A DNA stretch of 41,588 nt from Actinokineospora spheciospongiae (GTDB lineage Bacteria; Actinomycetota; Actinomycetes; Mycobacteriales; Pseudonocardiaceae). The notes under the pieces are model-generated. The model ran no database searches and was not told the DNA's origin. It saw only the letters and a program-made list of their open reading frames with translations. Where the stretch lies: NCBI RefSeq assembly GCF_000564855.1, contig NZ_AYXG01000130.1, positions 1 through 41,588 on the forward strand, given 5' to 3'. Positions 23,087 through 30,905 of the stretch are shown here, in pieces (within the stretch, counting starts at the first letter, position 1; each line of letters opens with the position of its first letter). Position numbers and translations under genes: made by a program.

Positions 23087-23812
23087 TCACTCCTTGTACG
23101 CGCTGAGCAGGAAGCCCGGCGGGTTCTCCAGCAGGCGGCCGAGGCGCGCGGTGTCGTCGTCGGAGACCGGGGAGTGGGTCATCTGCTCCCAGTCGACCCG
23201 GGTGAAGCCGGTGGATTCGAGGGCCCGGGTGAGGCTCGCCCGCGGCCAGTGGTGGACCCGCACCGAGGCGGGGGGAGTCGTGCCGATGGTGACGGTGAAG
23301 GGGGCTCCCTCGCGGAGGTCGGCCGGGCGGTCCACGGAGAACCCGAAGTCCCGGGCCGCCTCCTGGTCCACGTCGGCATTGCCGACGTAGGCCAGCAGCC
23401 TGCCGCCGGGGGTGAGGTTCGCCGAGATCCGCCCGCACATGGCGGCCAGCGTCGCTTCGCTGTCCGCGTAGTGCAGGACGTTGACGGCGATGACCAGGTC
23501 GAATTCGCCCAGCGTCGGCATCGTCGCCACGTCGTGGACGTGGTAGGTGACCCCGAGTGGTTCTTCGGCCTCGGCGGCTTCGGCCAGTCGGATCATCTCG
23601 GCGGAGGAGTCCGTTCCCACCACCGGGCCCGCGCCCCGGTGGGCGACCAGCCGCGCGTAGAGGCCGTCGCCGCACCCCACGTCCAGCACCCGTTTGCCCT
23701 GCACCGGTCCCAGGGCGCGGAAGAAGGAGTGGAACTCCACGTTCTCGCGGTAGAAGTGGATGGCCTTCTCGATGTCGCCGAGTTGTTTGGCCAGGACGTC
23801 GTACTGTGCCAT
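23087..23812 (-). CDS. SAM-dependent class I methyltransferase of the CDPS operon
   Basis: 241 aa from ATG at 23812 with GAGGGG upstream. Rossmann-like fold: motif I VLDVGCGDG, the acidic end of motif II (VVGTDSSAEMI), FDLVIAVNVLHYA at motif IV and LTPGGRLLAYVG at motif V. It is a small-molecule type rather than rRNA or protein type. It lies 50 bp downstream of the cyclodipeptide synthase on the same strand and is the last gene of the set, so methylation of a cyclodipeptide or of a derived scaffold is the simplest expectation. Whether N-, O- or C-methylation occurs cannot be read from sequence. Confidence 0.88.
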   Translation of the reverse strand: MAQYDVLAKQLGDIEKAIHFYRENVEFHSFFRALGPVQGKRVLDVGCGDGLYARLVAHRGAGPVVGTDSSAEMIRLAEAAEAEEPLGVTYHVHDVATMPTLGEFDLVIAVNVLHYADSEATLAAMCGRISANLTPGGRLLAYVGNADVDQEAARDFGFSVDRPADLREGAPFTVTIGTTPPASVRVHHWPRASLTRALESTGFTRVDWEQMTHSPVSDDDTARLGRLLENPPGFLLSAYKE

Positions 23813-23862
23813 GGGGCCCCTCAGGGTGGTGTCGAACTGGAAACCGCGGGCGGGAACCGGTC

Positions 23863-24585
23863 TCACCGCGCCGGGCGAATGGTGGCGTACCCCTGCCGGG
23901 CAGGCGCCCGGAGCCGGGATTCCCCGGAGAAGACGACTTCGGCCAGGGGGAGGGTGCGGTGGTAGAAGTTCAGCGACGTCGAGACGCCGAAGATGTCGGT
24001 GGACGCCAGGAAGAAGGGGAGTTCGGCGGTCAGGTACCGCATGGACTCCTCGATCTGGTCCGCGGTGAGCGGTCCCTCGTGCCCCCTGATCCGGAGGACT
24101 TCCCTGCTCATCTCGGCGCACGTCCGCCGGAGGACGTCGTCCTCGCCCAGCACCCGTTCGCACTCCGCCAGCTTCTCCCGGTAAACGGTGCCGGACGACA
24201 GGTCCGACATCCGGTGCAGGCCGTCGGCCGCCCTGGGTCCCCCGACGCTGTCCCAGGCCCGGGTCACCCGGTTGTGCAGCACGTTGATCTCGCCGCGCGC
24301 CTTCTTCGCCGCCCGCTGGGGTTCGTAGCCGAGGGCGAGGTAGGTGTGCACCAGCGCGGAATCCGGGATGACGGCGTCGACCCGGTCGAATTCCGCGCGG
24401 AGCCACCCGAAGAGTTCCGCCATCCGCGCGACCTGGAAGTAGCTGTTCCCGGGGCTGATGCCGAAGACCGCGTGCTCCCGCCGCTCCCACACCCGGCGGG
24501 ACGCCTCGGTGAGCGGTTCGACGGTGAACAGGCCCCGCTGGATGACGGGGTTCAGACCTGCGTCGCCCACCGGTGCCATGCTCAT
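23863..24585 (-). CDS. Cyclodipeptide synthase (CDPS)
   Basis: 240 aa, close to the 239 aa of AlbC. CDPSs use two aminoacyl-tRNAs to build a 2,5-diketopiperazine. The hallmark GISPGNSYF (42-50) supplies nucleophilic Ser44 (AlbC Ser37) and Asn47 (AlbC Asn40). RYLTAELPFF supplies Tyr184 and Glu188 (AlbC Tyr178/Glu182), and FYH supplies Tyr208 (AlbC Tyr202). Asn47 points to the NYQ-like subfamily. The AKKARGEINVLHNRVTRAW segment matches the basic helix that binds tRNA. Start ATG at 24585 overlaps the ANL stop as ATGA. The amino-acid pair cannot be predicted confidently by eye. Confidence 0.93.
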   Translation of the reverse strand: MSMAPVGDAGLNPVIQRGLFTVEPLTEASRRVWERREHAVFGISPGNSYFQVARMAELFGWLRAEFDRVDAVIPDSALVHTYLALGYEPQRAAKKARGEINVLHNRVTRAWDSVGGPRAADGLHRMSDLSSGTVYREKLAECERVLGEDDVLRRTCAEMSREVLRIRGHEGPLTADQIEESMRYLTAELPFFLASTDIFGVSTSLNFYHRTLPLAEVVFSGESRLRAPARQGYATIRPAR

Positions 24586-26195
24586 GTCCACCGCCCGTGA
24601 CCGGGGTGGCCGACGCCCGCGAGGTACCGCGTGCGCAGGGCTTCCCGGAGGATCTTCCCCGTACCGGTCCGCGGCATGTCCTTGAAGGCGATGACGATCG
24701 GCTCCGCCAGGGCGGGCACACCGCGCACCGCCCCGCGCCACCGCTCCCGGTCCAGGGAGCCGTCCGGCGTGGCCACGATCGGCACCGGCGGCCCGTCGGG
24801 CACCGGGAGCAGGGCCACGTCGTGCCCGTCGGGCAGGTGGTCGACGATCACGTCCTCGTGCTCCAGGCAACTGCCCCCCGGCGCGTAGTTGACCTCCCGG
24901 TCGAGCAGCGTGAGGGCACCGGTCCGGGTCATGACACCGATGTCACCGGTGTTCCACCACTCCCCCACCGCCTTCTCCTCCCAGCGCTCGGGTTCCCCGT
25001 AGTAGCCGACGCACCGGGCCTTCGTCTTGGCGAGGACGATCCCCGGCTCGCCGGTCGGCACCGGCTCGAACGTCGTGGGGTCGACCACCTTCAACTCGAC
25101 GAAGCCGGGCATCGGCCGCCCCACCTTGCGGGGTCCGGGCCGCTCGTCGCGCCGCTTGTTCGCCCGGTACCGGGTGATCATGGTCATGCCCAGGCCGCCG
25201 GTCTCCGACTGCCCGTACCCCTCGCGCCAGACCGGGAACCAGTGCCGGGAGGCGTTGAGGAACGTGCGGATCGCCGACCAGCGCATGGCGTCGAAGTTGC
25301 CGATGAACGTGCGCACCGAGGCGAGGGCGTCGCCCCGGTTCTCCCCGGCGAGGGGCGCCATCCGCAGGAAGTCGATCGGCAGCGCCTCGACCACCGTGGG
25401 CCGGTGCTGCCGGAACAGCGGGCCGACCACCTCGGGGTCGTTCTCGCTCATCAGCAGGACCGTGGCGGGCGAGAGGGTCAGCACCGAGTAGATCCAGGTG
25501 AAGGCGCGGGCGTGCACGTACGGCAGGAACATCGCCACGACGTCGTTGCGCCCGAAGGTCAGGGGCGGCAGGTGGCGGCACTCCAGCCTGGCCATCTGCC
25601 CCTGGAGCTTCTCCGGGGTGTACATGATGAGCTTCGGGATGCCCGTCGTCCCCGAGGTGTGGGTGAGCATCATCAGCTCGTCGTCACCGCGCGGGACCGG
25701 GGCGGGCTCCGGCCCGCCGAGGACGTCGACGAGGGCCAGCGCGTCCGGCACGCCGCCGTCGAGGCTCAGGGTCCGCTCCGCGAGCGAGGTCAGCGGGCCC
25801 CCGTCGGACCCGGCCTCCTCCAGCAGCCTGCGGTTGCTCACCAGCAGCGTCGGTTCGACCCGCCGCAGCAGCGCGCGCACCGAGTCCGGCGGCAGCAGCC
25901 CCGACAGCATGACCGGGACCGCGCCGATCCTGATCGCGGCGGCGGCCAGCAGCAGGCAGTCGAAGTGGTTCTCCTTGAACACGGCGACCCGGTCGCCCGG
26001 CCGGGCCCCGGCCGCGTGCAGGGCCGCCGCGGTGCTCCTGACGAACCCGGCCAGCGCGGGCAGGTCGAGGATGAGCTGCCCGGAGGGGTCGATGTCCATC
26101 GGGCGGCTGAGGCGGAAGAACATCGGTTTGCCGATTTCGGCCCTGCGATCGAAAAGAAGCCCGAGACTCGACTTCCATAATTGCATGCCGGACAC
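24582..26195 (-). CDS. ANL-superfamily adenylating enzyme in the CDPS operon
   Basis: 537 aa. Core motifs: LTHTSGTTGIPK (A3), GYGQSETGG (A5), WNTGDIG (A7) and PRTGTGKILREALR with the catalytic Lys (A10). The hinge motif A8 is unusual (LDREVNYAPGGSCLEHEDV rather than GRxDDxIKxxG). No carrier-protein domain is attached, so it makes an acyl-AMP/acyl-CoA or forms an amide on its own. GTG at 26195 has GGGGGA three bases away; an ATG at 26186 is the alternative. A TTA codon lies at 26178-26180, a mark of bldA-dependent expression in actinomycetes. First gene of the operon; coupled to the CDPS. Confidence 0.9.
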   Translation of the reverse strand: MSGMQLWKSSLGLLFDRRAEIGKPMFFRLSRPMDIDPSGQLILDLPALAGFVRSTAAALHAAGARPGDRVAVFKENHFDCLLLAAAAIRIGAVPVMLSGLLPPDSVRALLRRVEPTLLVSNRRLLEEAGSDGGPLTSLAERTLSLDGGVPDALALVDVLGGPEPAPVPRGDDELMMLTHTSGTTGIPKLIMYTPEKLQGQMARLECRHLPPLTFGRNDVVAMFLPYVHARAFTWIYSVLTLSPATVLLMSENDPEVVGPLFRQHRPTVVEALPIDFLRMAPLAGENRGDALASVRTFIGNFDAMRWSAIRTFLNASRHWFPVWREGYGQSETGGLGMTMITRYRANKRRDERPGPRKVGRPMPGFVELKVVDPTTFEPVPTGEPGIVLAKTKARCVGYYGEPERWEEKAVGEWWNTGDIGVMTRTGALTLLDREVNYAPGGSCLEHEDVIVDHLPDGHDVALLPVPDGPPVPIVATPDGSLDRERWRGAVRGVPALAEPIVIAFKDMPRTGTGKILREALRTRYLAGVGHPGHGRWT

Positions 26196-26888
26196 TGATC
26201 CCCCATTCAGCCGGACAGTTCGACACCGGAGACGTTACGACCGGATTACAGACAAGGTCAAGAAGCCCGAACCCCTATCGAACCCCGACGGCGGACATCC
26301 CGGAATCCGAAAGGGACATGGACGGGTGGCCATGAACTGCGACTATCCGCACCACCCACCGGTATACGACTCACTATTTCACCATTCAATGTGTTCCAGG
26401 TCACTGCCACGCTTGCGGGAGTCGTACCAACAGGCTGTGCCGGACGGTCCCGAATGCGGCGGGTTCCGAGGTGGCAACGGCAATAACAGGACACCGGACG
26501 CAATAGGGGCCGAGTGCCCTTGCCGAGCCGGGGTCGCGGGAGTAGAGGAGAAGGGGTGACCGGCAATCGGCGCAGCCGGAGTTCTCACGCCCGCCACCGA
26601 GAAGGTGCAATAGGTCGGATGATGTTAAGTCCGGGGCGGATTGAGCCATCGTGGAATAATTGATTGTCCCTCGACCCTCCGGCGGGACTTCTCCTTCTCG
26701 GACAAGAGCCCCCGATGTTGTGCGGTTTCCGGGCCGCTGCCGTTCCCAAGGGGCTCGGGCGGCGGGCGGGCACGGAGTCGACCGCTTCGCGAGCCCCCAC
26801 CCGCCGTCCGCGGCAGTCGGGTGGCGCGGCGAACAGCCACCGGCCGCGTCGGAGACGTTCGGCCGATCGCGTTGATACGGTTGCCCGC
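26196..26888. other. Lower-GC intergenic region between the CDPS operon and the SSR gene
   Basis: About 690 bp, visibly less GC-rich than the rest, flanked by divergent genes. It should contain the CDPS-operon promoter and the promoter of the 26889 gene. One small minus-strand ORF with four Cys (26401-26649) is listed separately. Otherwise I see no supported gene. Confidence 0.5.
26401..26649 (-). CDS. Possible small zinc-ribbon-like protein (82 aa)
   Basis: ATG at 26649. The frame contains CADC (about residue 27) and YCVRC (about residue 49), a CxxC-x18-CxxC arrangement that could bind zinc. Codon choice is poorer in GC than elsewhere and includes a TTA near the start. No Shine-Dalgarno precedes the ATG. 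It may be a genuine small regulator of the flanking operon or a chance ORF in AT-richer DNA. Confidence 0.3.
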   Translation of the reverse strand: MAQSAPDLTSSDLLHLLGGGRENSGCADCRSPLLLYSRDPGSARALGPYCVRCPVIAVATSEPAAFGTVRHSLLVRLPQAWQ

Positions 26889-28574
26889 ATGGAGCGCGGC
26901 GGGAGCCCTTGGTCGACTGTGCGGGCGGAGCGGCTCCTGGTGATCGCCGTCCACAACGTGACGGCCGCGACGCGGCTGGTGGACGTGCTGCCGCTGATCG
27001 CCGGCGATTCCCGGGTCCAGGTGCGATTCGCGGTCACGGGCTCCTCCGCGTTCACCGACGGGACGGCCGGGTTCCTCTCCGCCATGGGCGCCGATCCGGT
27101 GGATTGGACCACGGCGGTCGAGCTGCGGCCGGACCTGGTCATCAGCGCCAGCCACGGCGGTGACCTGCGCGAACCCGGGGCACCCGTGATCATCTTCCCG
27201 CACGGGGTCGGGTACAATAAGTACCTCGACCCAGGAACCCAGGAACCCAGGAACCCAGGAACCCAGGAACCCAGGAACCCAGGAACCCCGGTCTTCGGGC
27301 TGTCGCCTGAGTGGTTGTTGGACGCCGACGGTGGTGTGATCCCGTCGGTTCTGGTGCTGTCGCACGCAGAACAGGTCGACCGGTTGGCCTCGGCGTGCCC
27401 GAAGGCCGTGCCGGTCGCGGTGGTGGCGGGTGATCCGTGCCTGGACCGAATCCTGGCCAGTCTCCCGTTGCGGGCGGTGTACCGGTCGGCACTGGGCGCG
27501 GACGGGCGGACGGTGGTGGTCGTCTCGTCCACGTGGGGCCGGGAATCGCTGTTCGGCACCGATCCGGGGTTCGTCGCGCGGTTGGCGGCGCGGTTGCCGG
27601 TCGACCGGTACCGCGTCGTGCTGGCGTTGCACCCCAACATCTCCGCGCACCACTCGCGCTGGCAGGTGGAGACGTGGTTGCGGGAGTGCGCGCGGGCCGG
27701 GGTGGTCGTCCTGGACCCGGTGGAGGGCTGGCGGGCGGCGCTGGTGGCGGCTGACCTGGTGATCGGCGACCACGGCTCGGTGAGCCTCTACGCGGCGGCA
27801 GCGGGCAGACCACTGGCACTCGCCGTCGCCCCGGAGTCCACCGTGGACCCGAACTCGGCGATCGGGCGGATGCTCGCCGTGGCACCGAGGATCGCGGTGG
27901 ACGACGACGTGGCCGCACGAGTCGACGAGTTGGCCGGGCAACCGGTACCACCGGAACTGGCAGCGGTGGCCGAGTTGGCGAGTTCGGGCCGCGGCGAGTC
28001 GGCCCGGCTGCTGCGGACGGCCCTGTACGACCTGATCGACCTCCCCGAACCGCCCGAACCCGCCGACGCCACCGCCGTCCCCGTGCCGCCGCCGGTGTCC
28101 GATCGCGGCCGCAGCCACCTGGTCACCGCCACGATCGTCGCGGTGACCGAGGACTCCGCCGAGGTCGAACTGGTGCGGTACCCGGCTCCCCGGCTGGAGG
28201 ACTGGGTCGGCGGCTCGGCGCACCTGGTGGTCGGCTTGGCCGAGCCGTACCGGCGGTGGCTCGACCTGGCCGAGGTCGTCGTCGTCGACCGGAGCCCGGC
28301 GGACGCGGCGGCGGTGTTGGCGAGCCTGCCGGGGTGCCTGCTGGCCGCGGTGTCGGACGGCCCGCCGACCGTGCTGACAGCTGACGGAACCCGGGTGCGG
28401 TTCACCGAGGTCACCGGGGACGGTGACCCGCACCCGGAAACGGCGGCGCTGTGCGCGTCGGCGGTGCACTGCTGGCTGGTCGACGGTCGCGCCCTCGCCG
28501 AGCTACCCCGGTTGCTGCGCCTGTGGGTCGGCGGGCGGGTGCGCCGGGTCGAGGTCGGCGAGCTTGCGGGCTAG
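26889..28574 (+). CDS. CDP-glycerol glycerophosphotransferase-like protein with an in-frame octanucleotide repeat
   Basis: 561 aa. Residues about 12-360 resemble the TagB/TagF-like family: PHGVGYNKY and GDHGSVSLYAAAAGRP, with VVVVSSTWGRESLF and LALHPNISAHHSRWQV between them. Such proteins transfer polyol-phosphate or sugar groups to cell-surface polymers, though the donor here is unknown. Residues about 365-560 form a less conserved domain. Between PHGVGYNKY and VFGLSPEWLL lies PGTQEPRN repeated twice and then partly, encoded by seven copies of an 8-bp unit. Losing one copy gives a stop within about eight codons; gaining one gives a stop about 24 codons on. The 3' end overlaps the convergent STAND gene by 72 bp. 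Confidence 0.82.
   Translation: MERGGSPWSTVRAERLLVIAVHNVTAATRLVDVLPLIAGDSRVQVRFAVTGSSAFTDGTAGFLSAMGADPVDWTTAVELRPDLVISASHGGDLREPGAPVIIFPHGVGYNKYLDPGTQEPRNPGTQEPRNPGTPVFGLSPEWLLDADGGVIPSVLVLSHAEQVDRLASACPKAVPVAVVAGDPCLDRILASLPLRAVYRSALGADGRTVVVVSSTWGRESLFGTDPGFVARLAARLPVDRYRVVLALHPNISAHHSRWQVETWLRECARAGVVVLDPVEGWRAALVAADLVIGDHGSVSLYAAAAGRPLALAVAPESTVDPNSAIGRMLAVAPRIAVDDDVAARVDELAGQPVPPELAAVAELASSGRGESARLLRTALYDLIDLPEPPEPADATAVPVPPPVSDRGRSHLVTATIVAVTEDSAEVELVRYPAPRLEDWVGGSAHLVVGLAEPYRRWLDLAEVVVVDRSPADAAAVLASLPGCLLAAVSDGPPTVLTADGTRVRFTEVTGDGDPHPETAALCASAVHCWLVDGRALAELPRLLRLWVGGRVRRVEVGELAG
27231..27286 (+). repeat. Seven perfect tandem copies of CCAGGAAC (8-bp SSR) inside a CDS
   Basis: Units begin at 27231, 27239, 27247, 27255, 27263, 27271 and 27279, all identical. 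As 8 is not a multiple of 3, only copy numbers of 1, 4, 7, 10 and so on keep the host gene in frame. The repeat encodes an 8-residue period (PGTQEPRN). Confidence 0.97.
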
Positions 28575-30614
28575 CCGGGCCCCGTCGTGCGGGAAGACCT
28601 CGGTTTCCGCGATGGACAGCGCCTCCCGGTACCGGCTCGCGGCCTCGTCGTGCTCGCCCTCGGCGGAGGCGAGGTCGCCGAGGGCCTCGCGGGTGGCCAT
28701 CCGGTCGAAGTGCCGGTCCAGCACCCGGTCCGCGCGCAGCAGCTCGGCGCGGGCCTCACCACGGCGGGCGGGGTCGGCGATGAGCCTGCGCCCGCGCCAC
28801 TGGGCGGCTTTGCCCGCGTTGTAGGTGTCCGGGGGCTCCAGGCCGAGGAACTCCGCCTCGGCGGCGGCGAGCAGCGCCAGGGCCGACGGCAGGTCGTCCA
28901 CCTTGGCCAGGTGCAGGCGGGCCAGCGCGGTGCGCCTCGGCTGCCCCAGTTCTCCGGCGAGTTCCAGGTTGTGCCGCAACGTCCGCGCCGCGACCTCGCC
29001 CGCGCCCGCGGCGACCTGGGCCAGGCCCAGGGATTCCAGGGCGGTGGCGGCCAGGTCGGTGAACGGCGTGGTCCGGGCGAGCGCGAGCGCCCGGGTGAAC
29101 AGCTCGGCCGCCGCCAGGGCCTCGCCGCGGTGGACGTGGCCGAACCCGAGCTGGGTGGTGAACAGCGATTCGGCGGCGACGTCGCCGAGGGCCCTGGCCG
29201 ACTCGACCCCCAGGTCCCCGCACCGGCGCAGGTCGTCGAGGTGCTTGCCGCGCTCGTGCAGCGGCCACAGCATCAGGCACATCTGGCACACGACCTCGTG
29301 CAGCCCGAGGTCGGACGCCGCCACCACCGCGGCCAGCAGGTTGGCGCGCTCGTCCTCCAGCCACCGCCAGGGCACGTCGACCTCGGGCAGGACCTGCCCG
29401 GGGCGCAACCGCTCCCACATGCCCCGTCCGGGCATCGCCCGGTGCCCGCCCGCGACCGCGCGGTCCCGGTAGAAGGCCACCACCCGGCGCAGCAGCGCCT
29501 CCCGCTCGCCCTCCGGGGCGGCCACCTGCCTGGCGTGCGCGCGGACCAGGGAGTGCATGGAGTGGCGGGACTCGGTGAACTCGGTCACGAGCTGGGCGCC
29601 CACCAGCGAGTCCAGGCTGTCGTGCACCCGGTCGAGGTCCCACCCGAGGGCGGCGGCGATGACGTGGGCGCCGAACCCACCCGGGCCGGGGTGCGCCCCC
29701 GCCGCGCGGTAGCAGGCCCGTTCGTCGTCGGTGAGCCGCTGGTAGGCGGTGTTGAACACGGCGGTGACCGACAGGTCGCCACCGTCGCGGGACAGGGTCC
29801 GCAGCCTGCGCTGCTCGTCGCGCAGCGCCCCGACCAGCCGGGTCATGGACCGCTGGGGGTGCGCGGCGACCATCGAGGCGGCCACGCACACCGCGATCGG
29901 CAGGCCGTCGGCGACCTCCAGCACCTCGGCGACGGCGTCGGGTTCGTCCACCGCCCGCTCGGGGCCCGCGATCCGGCCGAACAGCTCGCGGGCCGCGCTC
30001 GCCTCCAGCGGCGCCAGCTCCAGGAACGTCACCACGTTGTCCGCGCGCAACCCGTGCAGCGGGCCCGCCTGCGTCACCACCAGCGCCGACCCGTCCCCGG
30101 CGGGGGCGAGCGAGCGCACCTGGGCCGGGGTCGAGGCCCGCTCCACGACCACCGCGACCCGGCGCCCCGCCGACCAGGAGCGGAACAGCCCGGCCCGCCC
30201 CTCCGGTGAACTGGGTATCTGTTGGGCCGCGAACCCCGCCGACAGCAGGAAGGCACCGAGCAGGTCCGCCTCCGCGCCCACCCCCGCACCGGTCAGGTCG
30301 GCGTGGAACGTGCCGTCGGGGAAGTCCCGGCGGCGGTCGTGGACCCACGCCCGCGCCGCTTCGCGCTTGCCCACCCCCGGCGGGCCCGTCAGGACCAGCA
30401 CCCACCGGCCCGCCCCGGCCTCGGCGAACGCCCGGTCCGCCGCGCGCAGCACCGCCCGCTGGTTGGTGAAGTGCGGTGTCGGCCGCGGCACCAGCTCCGG
30501 TGGCGGCGTCGACGGCCCGTGGAAGTGGATGCCGCCCGACACCCCGCCGCCCACCTGCACCACGTGCCCGCCCGCCCCGGACACCCGGTTCACCACACCC
30601 GATTCCTCGGACAC
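28503..30614 (-). CDS. STAND/NB-ARC ATPase with TPR-like C-terminus
   Basis: 703 aa from GTG at 30614 with AGGGGGCGGG. The short N-terminal stretch rich in Gly/Val (VSEESGVVNRVSG, VVQVGGGVSGGIHFHG) is typical of actinobacterial NB-ARC proteins that lack the SARP domain of AfsR. NB-ARC: Walker A GPPGVGKREAARA, a Walker-B-like strand VAVVVERAS, and GLPIAVCVAA as the GLPL motif. A winged-helix/ARC region follows (TDDERACYRAAGAHPG), then about 300 residues of alpha-helical TPR-like repeats. These proteins act as ATP-dependent switches in regulation or defence. No effector domain is fused, so any partner must be separate. Confidence 0.85.
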   Translation of the reverse strand: MSEESGVVNRVSGAGGHVVQVGGGVSGGIHFHGPSTPPPELVPRPTPHFTNQRAVLRAADRAFAEAGAGRWVLVLTGPPGVGKREAARAWVHDRRRDFPDGTFHADLTGAGVGAEADLLGAFLLSAGFAAQQIPSSPEGRAGLFRSWSAGRRVAVVVERASTPAQVRSLAPAGDGSALVVTQAGPLHGLRADNVVTFLELAPLEASAARELFGRIAGPERAVDEPDAVAEVLEVADGLPIAVCVAASMVAAHPQRSMTRLVGALRDEQRRLRTLSRDGGDLSVTAVFNTAYQRLTDDERACYRAAGAHPGPGGFGAHVIAAALGWDLDRVHDSLDSLVGAQLVTEFTESRHSMHSLVRAHARQVAAPEGEREALLRRVVAFYRDRAVAGGHRAMPGRGMWERLRPGQVLPEVDVPWRWLEDERANLLAAVVAASDLGLHEVVCQMCLMLWPLHERGKHLDDLRRCGDLGVESARALGDVAAESLFTTQLGFGHVHRGEALAAAELFTRALALARTTPFTDLAATALESLGLAQVAAGAGEVAARTLRHNLELAGELGQPRRTALARLHLAKVDDLPSALALLAAAEAEFLGLEPPDTYNAGKAAQWRGRRLIADPARRGEARAELLRADRVLDRHFDRMATREALGDLASAEGEHDEAASRYREALSIAETEVFPHDGARLARKLADLDPAHPPADPQAQQPG

Positions 30615-30749
30615 CCCGCCCCCTGCCCCGCGACAACGATTACCCGAGGGTACCCATGAGATCACCTGCCGCGCCGGGGGTTCGACGCGACCGGTGGGTG
30701 TTCACCGCGGGGCGGCGAATCAGCCGTCCCCGGGGGCGGGCGCTGGTGG

Positions 30750-30900
30750 CTTGTGGTGGTGGACCTCTTCTCACGCTCGTGGGCGGCGTTGCGCGCGGTG
30801 GTCGCCGGGCTCCCGGACGGGGACTTCGCACGGCCGGTTGCGCCGGTTGGCTGGTGCGGGACCTGGTGTGCCACCTGGTCAGTCGCGAGAGGACGATCGG
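30750..30900 (+). pseudogene. Frameshifted remnant of a mycothiol-dependent maleylpyruvate-isomerase-like protein
   Basis: Frame one reads VDLFSRSWAALRAVVAGLPD and then DFARP; after an apparent 2-nt loss near 30832 the next frame continues GCAGWLVRDLVCHLV. Together they match the N-terminus of the DinB-like MDMPI family (FxxAWxAL...W...DVVAHL). The rest of the gene is absent, cut off by the tail of the gene at 30906. It is a decayed fragment, not an expressed protein. Confidence 0.65.
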
Positions 30901-30905
30901 CGGGG

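Noticed and set aside
27231..27286. CCAGGAAC array considered as a CRISPR-like or Rep-origin iteron
   Set aside because: Units are 8 bp, directly adjacent and without spacers, and lie within a coding frame. No cas or replication gene is nearby.
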